Origin: Actinernus sp. WN-2022
Taxonomy: Eukaryota > Cnidaria > Anthozoa > Actiniaria > Actinernidae
NCBI GenBank assembly: GCA_030867875.1
Contig: JAOWCC010000271.1
Location: 496,001-560,000, forward strand
DNA length: 64,000 nt
Direction of reading: 5' to 3'
This document shows, piece by piece, positions 1-11,700 of the stretch. The position numbers were made by a program, and so were the translations under genes. How positions within the stretch are numbered: position 1 is the first letter of the stretch; each line of letters opens with the position of its first letter. Under the pieces are notes generated by a model that saw only the letters and a program-made list of their open reading frames with translations, was not told the origin of the DNA and searched no databases.

Positions 1-217
1 TATATATAGTAAAAATGAAGTGACTTGACGAACTCCTCACTGGTCCATAAATTTAATCAGACGTTTCGGCCTTCGGCCTTTTTCAATGCTAAGTACAAAT
101 TTAAAAATACTTGGAACTAAACTAAAACTAAAATCCAAGATATTTATAGTGTAAAATACAATACAAACAAACGTAAACAGAGCGCCGTTGGTAGTAGCAA
201 TGACCGCTTGTTAGACC

Positions 218-685
218 ATGGCTGTTTTAATTGTAATGCGAGATGTGATTTCTGCCGCAATTCAGTATCTCAAAGAAACAACTATTTTTTCTAGTACTAA
301 AACTGGCAGAACCTACACCATTAAGCAGCACATTAGCTGCACCTCTAAGAACATTATATATCTAGTTACATGTAAGAAATGTTCAATCCAATATGTTGGT
401 TCAACAAGTACTGAACTTAGGGTTACGTTCCGTAATCATAAGTCTCATATGAAGACTAATAAGAAGACTTGCGAGGTAGCCATCCATTTTAATAGTCAAC
501 CGCACAATCTTTCTGATATTGAATTCAGTATTGGTATCGAACAAATTTTAAATACTTCTAATAATCAGGACAAAGTCCTCTTGACTAGGGAGGTTTTTTG
601 GAGTGCTCAATTATGCACACTCCACCCACATGGACTTAACAAAAGACAAGAATTCAATTCGAAGAACCGCATTAAATACAATTAG
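218..685 (+). CDS. GIY-YIG endonuclease domain fragment of a Penelope-like element
   Basis: The 155-codon ORF contains IYLVTCKKCSIQYVGST at about residues 47-63, the GIY-YIG core of Penelope-like retroelements, followed by an R..NHKSHM segment typical of the same domain. In the family this domain sits C-terminal to the reverse transcriptase and nicks target DNA for priming. Here nothing upstream encodes a reverse transcriptase, so the ORF is a leftover C-terminal piece and probably non-functional. The assigned ATG is only the first in-frame one. Confidence 0.6.
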   Translation: MAVLIVMRDVISAAIQYLKETTIFSSTKTGRTYTIKQHISCTSKNIIYLVTCKKCSIQYVGSTSTELRVTFRNHKSHMKTNKKTCEVAIHFNSQPHNLSDIEFSIGIEQILNTSNNQDKVLLTREVFWSAQLCTLHPHGLNKRQEFNSKNRIKYN

Positions 686-959
686 TCTGCCGTTCTTCCG
701 CCTTTGTTGCCATCGAGTTTGTGCTACACTCACACCACTTGTCTATTGTTGCCCATGTTTTGAGAGTGCATTTATCTACACGCCACTAGCTTTTGATAGC
801 CTATTCTTATACATGCCACTGTGCATATGGAGACTAAATTAGATTACTATTGTAAGATTTTCTTTAGCATAAGTCACGGCATATTTTTATATATTTTTAT
901 CTTTGTTCTTAATTAGGTTTCTTTCGCCATATTTTTATCACATGTACAGAGTCTGTTGT

Positions 960-994
960 ATCCATTGAAAAAGGCCGACGGCCGAAACGTCTGA
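960..994 (+). other. Degenerate hammerhead-like motif in Penelope terminal repeat
   Basis: The sequence holds a GGCC-ACG-GGCC hairpin immediately followed by GAAACGTC. This resembles stem II plus the GAAA and cleavage-site segments of hammerhead ribozymes found in Penelope elements. The conserved CUGAUGA box is replaced by an A-rich stretch, so catalysis is unlikely. A mirrored copy lies at 60-88. Confidence 0.25.
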
Positions 995-1175
995 TTAAAT
1001 TTATGGACCAGTGAGGAGTTCGTCAAGTCACTTCATTTTTACTATTTAATCTACTCTTCAAGTGTACAAGCGTCTTGTATCCAGTTGGATCCTCCTAGCT
1101 AGCGACATCATCGTTGGAAAACCAAGTTTACCTTATCCATTCCTATATTTATATATATATATATATACATATATA

Positions 1176-1329
1176 CAGTCAATGCCAAAAAGGTTGTCCA
1201 GCAGAACATAATATAATACTATAATATCCATTGTTTTGGGCTATTGTCTAGACCAAGACAATAGGCCAAAACAATGGATATTATAGTATTATATTATGTT
1301 CTGCTGGACAACCTTTTTGGCATCGACTG
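1176..1329. mobile_element. Tc1/mariner-type palindromic MITE
   Basis: This is a near-perfect hairpin with 73-74-nt arms (two mismatches) and an 8-nt loop. It begins CAGTC, ends GACTG and is flanked by TA on both sides within a TA microsatellite (1151-1345). TA duplication and a CAGT-type terminus are hallmarks of Tc1/mariner insertions. It has no coding capacity. Confidence 0.75.
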
Positions 1330-1399
1330 TATATATATATATATAGTAGTGCTAATCAATACCATATTCAATTTCTGATATACGAAATATATAGACTCT

Positions 1400-2059
1400 A
1401 TTCCGCCATATAAAGGCGAATACAGTGGCCTAGCTCTTCCAACACAAATAATCTGGTGGCATGCAATCTAGCTTTCCCTCCGCCTCTGGCAATCTCAAGT
1501 ATGACAAAACTGGATGCAGGAGGTTACCATAGCGTGGTACACGCCCGTGGGGCTTAATCCTGCTGCCTTCTTCAGTGTCGCGTTGGCCTTACTTCGTGGT
1601 CATGTTTTGGGTATGCGCTCTTCTGCAGGCGGTTTCCATTGCTGGCGGCGCTCATGCGCCCTCTGCCTCAGTCTGTAGCTTCTTCTGTAACTTCCAGATT
1701 CTTCGCTTGGGAACTATTGTTGTTGTCTCCAAGTTTTTTTTATCTTTTTGTGCGCCTTTGCAATTCCCCTGCTTATTCCCTTTCTGCTGCTAGATCTCTT
1801 ATTTGGCAGTTGAAAGTTCAGTTTTTACTACAAGCGTTTGTTTTTCATTAAGATCTGACGGAGCGGGGTCTGGGCTGTTTTCAGTGATATGATTAGCTTT
1901 TGTGGCTTTCCATTTATTCCGGAATCGGTGGGCCGTTTCCCTGTTTAATTGTTGCCGTTTAAGTTTAGCACTGTCATCTAAGAGTAGTGTTGGAATACAT
2001 GCCTGTCTCTTGCGCTTGTTTTCATTTGTAACGTAACCTTTATCGATTTTCTTCCTCAT
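1400..2059 (-). pseudogene. Unidentified degraded coding relic
   Basis: On the minus strand an 86-codon ORF (2059-1799) is rich in Lys, Arg and Asn. Coding-like segments continue in shifted frames down to about 1400 (for example KRRIWKLQKKLQTEAEG near 1650-1710). The run of basic, helix-like peptide broken by frameshifts looks like a decayed transposon or host ORF, but I do not recognise the family. Confidence 0.25.
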
Positions 2060-2737
2060 TAGAAATATTATTTATCGTAGTTTTGAAATGGTATATTAGT
2101 TTGGAGGTATCTCTCAGTAAGCCGTACAAGTTGGGAGGATGTTGTTTGATTAGTGAGTTGTGGACAGCTGAAATATGCAAATTTAAGGGTAGTTTCCTAT
2201 GAAATAAATTTCAGAAACATTTCCTTTTCGTCTTATTGCTTGTTGTCTCAACAGAACCATTCATACTGATGAATTAAATCGATTCAGCAAAGCAGTAACG
2301 GTATAATAAGGCACATATATTTAGCAATGACAGCGAAAATGCCTATTGGCTATTGGCTGGTGTTAACTGGGAATGAGTGGATTTCAAACCTTTATGTATC
2401 CACGATAATTACATCATCTACATGTTGGCTTCAGGCAAGAAATACTAACACCTAATCATTCGAAGATTGACGAAGATTGTAGGTGGATTGGATCCCTTGT
2501 CGAGTTTCTTGTTGTACACGGCCCGCGCGAATGAAAATTGCAGCATTTACCGGAGCTACCAACACGAATTTTGTCGAAGAAAAGTGAAGCGTGAATTTAA
2601 AAATAACATTGAATTGCACAATGTATTCATAACCTTTTTTAAAGGTTGGAGGGGGAGGGGGGGGGGGGGCGAAATCTCTATAGGGGACAAGGAAGGGGGG
2701 CGTTTCGCCTCCAGGGGGCGAATTGCATGGCGCGAAA
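2060..2737. other. Non-coding stretch with poly-G tract
   Basis: No supportable gene is visible. A G-rich run lies at about 2649-2670 and ORFs here are short and compositionally unconvincing. Confidence 0.4.
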
Positions 2738-3103
2738 TACAGTGTTTGTATGGAAATCCAATGCCAAATAATTTCCGTTAAATCGAATTTCTGAAATATT
2801 CACTGTCTGCAAACGTAAGATACCAGGTAACGGATTAACTGATAAAAAAATTGAGGGATGTAGCTCTGCTGGGATATGTGCAATCGTGTTTTCAGTTTTT
2901 GCCATACATATTTGTCTGTAAATTTTCCCACGGACTTAGCTGGACTTTGATTCGTTATTTATACAGACAAAGACGATTGCACACTTTCCACCACAGCTAC
3001 ATCCCTCAAATTAAGTTTGCAGTTAGTAAATATTTAAGAAATTGGATTTTCGGAATTCGGAAATTATTTGGAATCGGATTCCCATACAAACTGTATTTCA
3101 TGC
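2738..3103. repeat. Imperfect foldback element
   Basis: The segment from about 2738 to 2912 recurs inverted at about 2962-3103. Both arms carry GTTTGTATGG at the outside and GAGGGATGTAGCT inside. The arms have diverged and suffered indels. It is probably an old MITE with no coding content. Confidence 0.6.
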
Positions 3104-3642
3104 CATGTTTGCACCCCTTTCAAAATGTCGGAATTAACCGCGAACTGGTCTATTCGTTTGTTTTAAAATTTATGGTCTCCTCCGAGTCGATTTTCGAATG
3201 ACCCCGTATTTACTGGAGAGTTGGACACAATCCATTTCGGTCAATGACACAAGTGTGATTACCTGTATTTTTTTTATATTGGCTTAGATTGTGTCAATCA
3301 AAATGTTACGCTAGGGTTTACTGTTCTGGATGACTTTGACCCCTAGCGCTCCGGTCCAAAGGTTCTTCTCGCGCCTCCGGCGCTCTTGAGTAGGACCTCT
3401 GACACCCAGGTAACTGGGCAAAAAAAAAGCAGAGGAAATCTTTTCATCTCATTTGCTTCGGGTTGCCTTTCACTGGTAGCATAATAAGGCATCATTGAAA
3501 AAAAGATAGAAAATCGAAACAAACTGGACAGAAGAAGCTCCTAGTTTGTGTTGAAGTTGATTTGCTTTGATGGAAATATGAAAACTGAGAGCCTGTTTAT
3601 ATCATGTTTATACGAATGGAGGTTGCCCAAGTGCTAGAACCA
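3104..3642. other. Intergenic, no feature recognised
   Basis: Nothing coding or RNA-like could be supported here; a short A-run lies near 3421. Confidence 0.4.
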
Positions 3643-3769
3643 ATAGCGATACTTACTGCACGTCATCCATTGTCATTAATGTGCCAACCAGAGATCCAAT
3701 GGTTCCTGACACAAAGCGGTCTTTTGAAATCATGGACATTAGCATAACAATTGTACTGAGTATCGCTAT
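3643..3769. mobile_element. Small MITE with ATAGCGAT termini, copy 1
   Basis: It starts ATAGCGAT and ends ATCGCTAT. Internally it matches, in reverse orientation, the element at 21575-21720, including the stretch GGTTGGCACATTAATG. Two copies with shared ends support a mobile family of about 130-145 bp. Confidence 0.6.
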
Positions 3770-3819
3770 AGTGTTGTCGATATGCAAAACAGTCTCGACG
3801 GTTACCGATAATAAAATGA

Positions 3820-6819
3820 AGATACAGCCAAGTGCTACTGAGGGTCAACGACATTAGGGAGAGTGGAAGTCCGAAACAAATAAGTAATATTGCTAACTCG
3901 GAACAAATTGACATAGACCTAAATTCATCATTAATAAACGACCCAGAGAATATTTGTCCGAACAGTGATTTGTCAATTATTTCTGAAACGAGAGGCTTTA
4001 AAATGGCTCTACTAAATATCGCTAGCGTCCCTAAACATATCGATGAATTGAGAATTTTATTATTGAATCAGCCTTTAGATGTTCTAGCCCTAAATGAAAC
4101 TAGGCTTGACTGGTCTGTGTCCAACTCTGAAATGCACATAACCGGGTACGAGCTAATTCGCTACGATCGTACCAGATCTGGTGGTGGCGTTTGTTTTTAT
4201 TTAAGAAATACAGTCAACTATATAAGGAGAAACGATTTAGTACCCGAAGATATCGAGGCTCTTTGTGTAGAAATTCAAAAGCCTAATAGTAAATCATTTA
4301 TTTTGTCCACCATATATAGACCACCAAATTCGTCATCAGAATATTTTTCTAGACTTGAACAGATCATAACAAACATCGATAATGAAGACAAAGAGTCATA
4401 CGTGTTGGGCGATCTAAACTGCAATTGGCTCAGCGCCACAGATTCAAATACTAATCGCCTGAAGTCATTCTGTGATTTACACCAATTTAGTCAACTTATT
4501 AAACAGCCTACACGTATAACGGAAAATTGTTCCTCGTTGTTAGATGTTTTGATCACCAGCGATCCGGAGAAAATAGTTGCCTCTGGCGTTGTCCATATCG
4601 GGATAAGCGATCATAGTCTAATTTTTGGAATTCGAAAAATAAATAACATAGGTAAAAAAACAATGAAAATAATTAATACCAGGAGTCTTAAAAACTTTAA
4701 CTTACATAATTTTCGCAGAGATCTACAATATCAACAATGGTCAGATCTTTTGTTGCTTGAAAATTCTGATCAAATGTGGACCGCATGGAAAACTATGTTT
4801 ATAAGTGTCGTAGATAAACATGCTCCCATGAAAACAAAACGAGTCAGAACAAATAACTTACCTTGGGTAACAAAAGAAATTAAAGAGACCATACGTGAAA
4901 GAGACAAAATGAAGCGAAAGTATGTTATCACTAAAAACAAAGACTTCTGGTATGCGTATACCGCCTTAAGAAACAAAGTGAACAATACACTAAGAAATGC
5001 TAAGCGAGATTATTTTAGCGAACAAATAGAAAAGAATAAAGGCGATCCCAAGGGCACGTGGAAAACAGTGAATAACCTAATGGGACGGCATGTTCAACAT
5101 CGGGTTGTAAACGAAATTAAGTACAACAATGAAACAATTACATCTCCTGCCGAAATTGCCGACCACTTTAATAATCACTTTGTTGAAATTGGTCCTAAAC
5201 TCGCAGAAACTATTGAAACTAATTCATCTGACTTTAAATATTACATTAAACAAGCTCCTTGTACGTTTGAGTTTAGTCTTACAAGTGAATCAAGAGTACT
5301 CAAGCTTATTAATAAACTATCCTCTAAGAAGGCAACGGGTCTTGATGGAATATCTGCTAAAATTATCAAAGCTGCTGGACCAATCATTTCTGAATCCCTG
5401 ACGTTCCTCTTTAATGTAGTTATCGAATCAGGTTTATTTCCCACTGACTGGAAAAGGGCCCGAGTCAGCCCATTGCATAAAAATGGCCCACGAAATGACA
5501 TGGACAACTATAGACCCATATCAATTCTCCCTGTAATGAGTAAAGTATTTGAAAGAATATTATACGATCAATTATACAATTATCTTACTATGCAAAATTT
5601 ATTAACAAACAAGCAATTTGGTTTCAGACGACTGCATTCAACAATGACAGCCTTATTAAATTCCACTAATTCGTGGTTAGTAAACATGGATCGAGGTCTT
5701 TTTAATATTGTTATCTTCCTCGACCTTAAAAAAGCATTCGATACTGTTGATCACGGATCGTTACTAGACAAACTAAAACTTTATGGAATCAAATATAGGT
5801 CAATTAGTTTATTACAATCTTATTTATCAGACAGAATGCAGTCATGTTCGGTTCAAAATATTAAGTCAAATGAGAGATTAGTCACATTTGGAGTGCCTCA
5901 AGGTACAATCCTTGGCCCCCTGTTGTTTCTCATTTATATAAATGACTTACCAAATTGTCTAGAAACATCGACACCATGTCTGTTTGCCGACGATACAAAT
6001 GTAACAATATGTGGCTCGAATATAAGTGATGTCGAATCAAGAGCAAATCGTGAACTTCAAAATATTAACCATTGGCTTAAAGCCAATAAATTACACTTGA
6101 ATGTCGCCAAAACTGAATTCATGATAATCGGCTCGAGACAACGCTTATCTGATCTAGATAAGATGCCTACATTAAAAATTGGAAATAGACCAATAAAAAG
6201 AGTAACCGAAAGTAAAACAGTTGGAGTCGTGGTAGACGAAAATCTAAGATGGGAAGAACACATTAATTACATAACAAAAAAGATAGTTTCTGGTCTAGGG
6301 GCTCTAAAAAGGATAAGACCATTCGTATCCCAAGATATACTTATGACAATTTACGATTCCCTTATTCAGACGCACATGGATTATTGTTGCGAAGTTTGGG
6401 ACAATTTTGGAAAATTCCTCTCAGATAAACTACAAATTTTTCAAAACAGAGCCGCTAGACTAATTCTTAGAGCAGACTATAATACGACCTCCAGGTTACT
6501 TTTAGATACCCTAGGATGGGATAAACTAGATGAAAGAAGGGCTAAACGCAAAGCGGTCACTATGCACAAAATCCGAAATAATTTCGCGCCAACAGGCCTT
6601 ACCGAGTTATTTACAACAGTTGGAAACTCGACTCATTATAATCTAAGAGGATCTGACACAAAACTTTGCCTCCCTCAACCAAGAACTGAATTCCTGAAAA
6701 AAAGTTTATCATACAATGGTGCAAAAATATGGAATGGGCTTCCAGCCAAACTACGCGAAACAAAGTCTCTTGTTTCTTTTAAGAAACAAGTTGCGACCAC
6801 CACTCTCCTTAGTGACTAA
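3820..6819 (+). CDS. LINE ORF2: endonuclease-reverse transcriptase (CR1/L2-like)
   Basis: A frame open from 3820 to 6819 encodes about 1,000 residues. An APE-type endonuclease occupies about residues 55-275, with LALNET, YRPPNS, GDLNCNW and SDHSL motifs. A reverse transcriptase lies at about 490-760, with [35 protein letters not shown] and catalytic FADD near residue 720. The C-terminal region (CCEVWD, NRAARLI, YNLRG) is typical of CR1/L2-type LINEs. No frameshift or stop interrupts it. Residue numbers count from the GTG at 3832. There is no in-frame ATG before 4003, just ahead of the endonuclease, and no ORF1 is visible, so the 5' end is probably truncated. Related copies lie at 12097, 15098-19045 and about 56465. 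Confidence 0.92.
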   Translation, partial: RYSQVLLRVNDIRESGSPKQISNIANSEQIDIDLNSSLINDPENICPNSDLSIISETRGFKMALLNIASVPKHIDELRILLLNQPLDVLALNETRLDWSVSNSEMHITGYELIRYDRTRSGGGVCFYLRNTVNYIRRNDLVPEDIEALCVEIQKPNSKSFILSTIYRPPNSSSEYFSRLEQIITNIDNEDKESYVLGDLNCNWLSATDSNTNRLKSFCDLHQFSQLIKQPTRITENCSSLLDVLITSDPEKIVASGVVHIGISDHSLIFGIRKINNIGKKTMKIINTRSLKNFNLHNFRRDLQYQQWSDLLLLENSDQMWTAWKTMFISVVDKHAPMKTKRVRTNNLPWVTKEIKETIRERDKMKRKYVITKNKDFWYAYTALRNKVNNTLRNAKRDYFSEQIEKNKGDPKGTWKTVNNLMGRHVQHRVVNEIKYNNETITSPAEIADHFNNHFVEIGPKLAETIETNSSDFKYYIKQAPCTFEFSLTSESRVLKLINKLSSKKATGLDGISAKIIKAAGPIISESLTFLFNVVIESGLFPTDWKRARVSPLHKNGPRNDMDNYRPISILPVMSKVFERILYDQLYNYLTMQNLLTNKQFGFRRLHSTMTALLNSTNSWLVNMDRGLFNIVIFLDLKKAFDTVDHGSLLDKLKLYGIKYRSISLLQSYLSDRMQSCSVQNIKSNERLVTFGVPQGTILGPLLFLIYINDLPNCLETSTPCLFADDTNVTICGSNISDVESRANRELQNINHWLKANKLHLNVAKTEFMIIGSRQRLSDLDKMPTLKIGNRPIKRVTESKTVGVVVDENLRWEEHINYITKKIVSGLGALKRIRPFVSQDILMTIYDSLIQTHMDYCCEVWDNFGKFLSDKLQIFQNRAARLILRADYNTTSRLLLDTLGWDKLDERRAKRKAVTMHKIRNNFAPTGLTELFTTVGNSTHYNLRGSDTKLCLPQPRTEFLKKSLSYNGAKIWNGLPAKLRETKSLVSFKKQVATTTLLSD

Positions 6820-7000
6820 TGTAATTATTTATTTATTTATCTAGTAGTTATCATTTGATAGGATATCTTTTATAATTATTTAAATCATTTATGACCCAGA
6901 AAAATTGTAAATAGAACTTGTAAAATTCATTAATAATTCATAAGGGTACTAGCCAATCCCATGTGCTGAATGACACCACATGATCGCCTCTGTATACCCA
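6820..7000 (+). other. LINE 3' untranslated region
   Basis: AT-rich sequence follows the LINE stop codon. The 3' tail (GTTGAA)n seen in the two relatives on the minus strand is not obvious here, so the 3' end of this copy is uncertain. Confidence 0.4.
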
Positions 7001-7047
7001 CGTAGAAACCTGATTAATAAAACATCAGGTTCTGTATCGATATAAAG

Positions 7048-7131
7048 ACCCCATGGTCCGCGATACAGACACCTAGGTCCGTGATACAGACACCATGGTC
7101 CGTGATACAGACCCCATGGTCCGTTATAGTT
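7048..7131. repeat. 22-bp tandem repeat, about 4 copies
   Basis: CCATGGTCCGTGATACAGA recurs about four times with small changes. Inverted pieces of TCTGTATC flank it. Confidence 0.7.
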
Positions 7132-7489
7132 CTAGTAGTATTCTGTATCAGGTACAGAATACTAGCTAAGCTAGTGAGGGAAGTCTCACGACCGATCACT
7201 GACTACCCCTATCCCGGGACGGGTGAAATGACGAAGTACATCTGCTCTCTTATTATGTACACACCATCTATTCCATGTGGGACCTGTTTTTCTGCATGCT
7301 ACGCTCTGCTCTCTTATTGCATACACATTGTCTCTTCGATGTGGGATATGTTTTTGTGAGAAACTAATTCATCCCACATCGATAGCAGGGTGGGAGAAAT
7401 CGAAGGTTAAAATTTTATGTTGTGCATATCAATGGCTTTTAGTTATCTATTCATTTCACAAGTAAGATAAAATATTCGCGTCCGATCTC

Positions 7490-7542
7490 TATGGGCATTT
7501 ACAATGGCTCGCCGAAGCGGCTCGCCATTGTAAATGCCCATA
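7490..7542. repeat. Hairpin (inverted repeat)
   Basis: TATGGGCATTTACAATGG pairs with its exact complement 17 nt further on. The loop is GC-rich (CTCGCCGAAGCGGCTCG). Probably a small MITE. Confidence 0.6.
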
Positions 7543-8500
7543 CAGATCTCCCGCTCATATTTTAACTACTACATAATTATAATATATTAGCTTAGCCTAG
7601 ATATATCGCAATTTTGTAATTAGAATATTTTTTACCACACGGCTTCTATGGAAATCAGATTGTATCTGTTAGAATTCTCCGTGTTTTTAAATAAAATAAA
7701 GTTGGAATTGCCTTCATGTAAACAGGCTTGAAGTTAAAACTACGTTATTTTCTAATCGGCAAGGCATAATTCAACCCTCATAACAATGCCGAACTGAACT
7801 GCGTATTTCCTTTGATCGAATACCGCTTTTCTTATCACTCTTAAAAGCGGTTTCAATAAACACTACCGAGGTACCAGAAAGTAATTAAAAATTCAAATTC
7901 GGTTTGCAATTTATATTCGCTTTGAAAAACGAAAAAGCAGCAGAGACACTCATTTCTCCCAAAAAAACAATTGTACCTCATCAATTACTAAACCACCTTT
8001 TTCGGCTTGTATTCATATATCCCACTTCGTAACGATATCTCAAAACAACAACTCGTGCAAGGTATACATTTTCAATAATATTTTGTCTTTTTATTACACG
8101 TGTTTATGAAAACCTCATTTAAAAGTTGCGAGCCAATAGCCGGCGGGCGCTCTAATCACGGCTCATTGCGGTGTTTTTATATAAAGTGCTAGCTTCTATT
8201 CAACACGATCTAGGATTTACACATAATCCAACAGTAACAATACTTAAATGTTTAATCAATTCATACATGGAATCTTCTGTCAAACAAGCAAAACAAAACA
8301 AGCAGCTGCCTAACTGTGCTCTCCAGCGACTTTCACTGTTTATTTCTAATCAACTGGAGACTTTTAACCTGGAAATACTGATTTATTTTATAACAACGTC
8401 AACGCTGGTTTACGCAGTTCAAGCTGTACTGTCCAGCCGAAACGATTCTTAAAATTAATCCCGATATGGTTTAAAAGTGTTCACCACATCAGTCGAAGCA
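7543..8500. other. Region upstream of the CH-domain gene
   Basis: No exon could be supported. An ORF of 93 codons (8171-8452) has no recognisable domain. The region may hold the promoter and 5' leader of the gene starting at 8550, but no element can be pinned down. Confidence 0.3.
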
Positions 8501-8549
8501 TAATTTGAGGTATTGGTTGTCGTCTCGTACCTTCCCAGTTTGGACCCAA

Positions 8550-8731
8550 ATGCTTCCCGCCAAAAGTGTACAAGAAAGCGCTCCCGTTCTCAAGGGCCGG
8601 GACGCGTTGCTTGAATGGTGTCGACAGCATACTGAGGGTTACAAGGACGTTAATGTCCATAACATGACAACATGTTGGCGGGACGGGTTGGCTTTATGCG
8701 CCATCATACACAGATTTCATCCTGAGCTAAT
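8550..8731 (+). CDS. CH-domain gene, exon 1
   Basis: It encodes 60 residues from the ATG plus the first two bases of an Ile codon. The first half of the CH domain ([10 protein letters not shown] to RFHPEL) is here. The donor AT|GTAAGTAT at 8732 is near consensus. The frame is open upstream to about 8505 but without another ATG. Confidence 0.85.
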
Positions 8732-11700
8732 GTAAGTATAATTTCTTTATCGAAGCACTGTTTCTCAGCATTAGTTGCATACAGCACCATGATATACCCG
8801 CCTGATACTGACCACCTGAACCCGATAACACCTATTTGTCAGAAGATGCTACTGAATTTGCAGTAGAATGTTAGATTTTATTAAATATCAGAAATTGTAC
8901 AGCTTGTACGGTTGCTCAACGTGTAATAACAGGAAACCGAGCGGTAATGTCGCGAGCATTTGGTGTACAAAACAGGAAAGTCGTTCGGTCTGAAACTTGG
9001 CATTATAATTATTATGAGTTAATTTCACCACAGCTCAGTAGAGACCTGAGTCGATCGTTGAACTACTCCACCTCGCGCGCATGCATCCAACTGCCTTTCA
9101 CAAATTATTTCTGCAGTATTTACCTAAGACTTGACATCTCTACAAATTTCACGCTCTCTCGCGCAGTTCCAGCTTAAATATTTCGACTTGCGGTGCCACC
9201 TGCATGTTTTACGCCGGATTCAAGGATAATGAAAACCTATGTTCTTGCGTACACAGGCTCGTCCTGAAACGCTTCAATGCGAGCGAGGCTGTGTACGCAA
9301 AATGTTTTGTTCGATCTGATGCAGTTAAATACACAATCCCTGCAATATATTGTCTTTTAAGAGATCAAACAATAAAACATTTTCTTTGGAACTGAGAGTG
9401 TCCATGTGTCCTGCGAACTTTATCATTTAACTTTGTGAACATTTAGTCAAATAAACTAAACTTGAAGCCTGCACGGCGCAATACAAATTTAAATACAAGG
9501 TCTGCGTCCAAGGTCGGCGTAGCAGGCTCTTCTTCCGATCCTCCCCTCTCACCATGTTCGAAGGATATTTTCAGTCCGTACTGACTTTCGCCGCGGGGAC
9601 CTAGGGGATTTGGTCCCCGGTGAATGTGGTCCTACCGGACTAAATTCAGTAAGTGGTCTCCTTCGATCAGTGGATTTGGTCCCCCTAGCCTTTTGTTTAC
9701 TATCGCTTAATACATATTCTTCGTAGTTGTTCTGAAGATCGTTACCCTGCATATGAGAATTCACTCTTTTCATAGAGTTCCTAAGGAGAGGAATCGCTCA
9801 CTCATTCTGATTGGCTAAAAATACATAGATTAGCAGTGGTATTTGACCGAATTGAGTGACGATGGTTGTTTCGGTGTAGTGGTTGCGACGTTTGCGGGGT
9901 TGGAGTTCCAGAAAATCTCTCAATTATTTTTACCTCACCATTTTCTTGATAAGTTTTCCTTGAGAACCCTAGCTCTAGGGATCTTGTTTGCCGCTGACCA
10001 CCGGTTAGGATTTGTTAAGGTTCAGGGTAGGGTTTTAGTTAGTTTATATTGTCATTTCATGAATTAAGTGAGCGATTCCTCTCCTTAGGTGCTCGTCTCT
10101 TTTCACCTGGTGGCCATCTTGGATTCAAAGAGAGGTAATCCTTTGTTTTTGCCAGGTTAGCCTCGTTCTGACTATCCCTCATTGCGAGGCTAACCTGGCA
10201 AAAACAAAGGATTGCCTCGCTTTGAATCCAAGATGGCCACCAGGTGAAAAGAGTGAATGAAAATGTAATTCTGACGTTTTCTTATAGCCACGGTTTGTCT
10301 GCGTTAAGTAAACGTAGTAAGTGAATAGTTAGTTCTCTAATTGTATCAAATATCTTGGTATCTTTATTGATTCTAACCTTAGCTGGAAATCTCTAATTGA
10401 TTGTATTTCAAAAACAATAAAGAGAAGTGTTGGCATTTTATCTAAACTTCGGTACTATGTTGACATATCAATCCTTGCCAAACTCTATTATGCTCTAATA
10501 TACCCATTCTTGATATATGGTATGATAGCTTGGGGTAATACATACCCAACAACTGTCCAGCCTCTTGTTCATTTGTACTACAGAAAAAGGCTGTGCGAAT
10601 TATGACATTCTCAAAGTTTGACGAGCATTCAAGTCCTTTATTTAAAATATTGAATATTATAAAGCTAACTGATCTCATTACCTTCCATATTGCAGTTTTT
10701 ATGTTCAAGTTTCACAATCAACTTCTACCCTCTGTTTTCAATACTTTTTACACTTCAGTCAAATGTGTCCACAGTTATAATACACGATCTGCAGCAAAAC
10801 AGTCTTATTATCTTCCTAAAGCTAGAATTAACCAATTACGGATTTTTTAATATCAGATTTCAAGGACCAAAAGTTTGGAATTCAATTGAAGAACATATTA
10901 AGTCTTCCTCAATTCGACAGTTTAAGCAAAAACTAAAAAACGAATTTCTAAGCAAATATTAGCTTAGTTCAGACATTATAAATATTAATAGCAACTACTG
11001 ATTTTTAAGATAATAAGACTGGCTTCCTCCTCTCTCTATAAATATATGTATCTATAATATTTATGGTATAATAGACTAGATAGGTAGAATTTTCTGTGTG
11101 TATGTATGTGTGTGTTTTTTATTTCTCCGACCTAGTAATTTAATTCAGCCATGTAAACTGGCTCCCTGGCATTTTTAATTTAGCTTTCTAGTTATTTCAG
11201 GGTGCCAGTACCCTTTAAATATTCCAATTTCTTTTTTCTCTGTAAATACTATATGTAAGAAATAGGGTAAATAAAGTTGTTGTTGTTGTAATCCTCGGAG
11301 AACCCGGGTTGCTGCATTAGGTCGAAGTATACGTTTCAGCATATTCACACGTTTTTCGGCCACAACCCCAGTGTTGTTTTTCCCCTGGTTTTTCGTATCT
11401 GGCAGTTTCCCATTTTATATTAGTTAGTTAATTGTATTAGAGTACGGAGTTGTCTGGCGGCTATCCCACAATAAACTATACTTATGAAGTCTCTTGCCAA
11501 TGTAGTCAGAATGCAGTGTTTTCGTCAAGCTCCGTCATTGCCTTATCAATCAGATCTCGAAATAGCACAATAAAGTTCTGTCCTCGACTTGAGCTGCATT
11601 GTGCCATGAAGACTGATAGCGCCGGAAAGTGAGAAGTCGATATAACATTCATTCTGTCGGATACGAATTACTCCTTTTCCCTAAATTCAACTCTTAAAAT

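Larger units (their letters stand above)
8..1043 (+). mobile_element. Truncated Penelope-like element with inverted terminal repeats
   Basis: An 81-bp sequence at 8-88 recurs inverted at 963-1043 with one mismatch. Between the arms lies a single GIY-YIG-type ORF (218-685). Penelope-like elements carry a reverse transcriptase followed by a GIY-YIG endonuclease and have terminal repeats in variable orientation, which fits. The reverse transcriptase is absent, so this is a 5'-deleted copy. A GC-rich hairpin followed by GAAACGTC inside the repeat recalls the hammerhead ribozymes known in Penelope terminal repeats, but the catalytic core is not intact. Confidence 0.6.
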
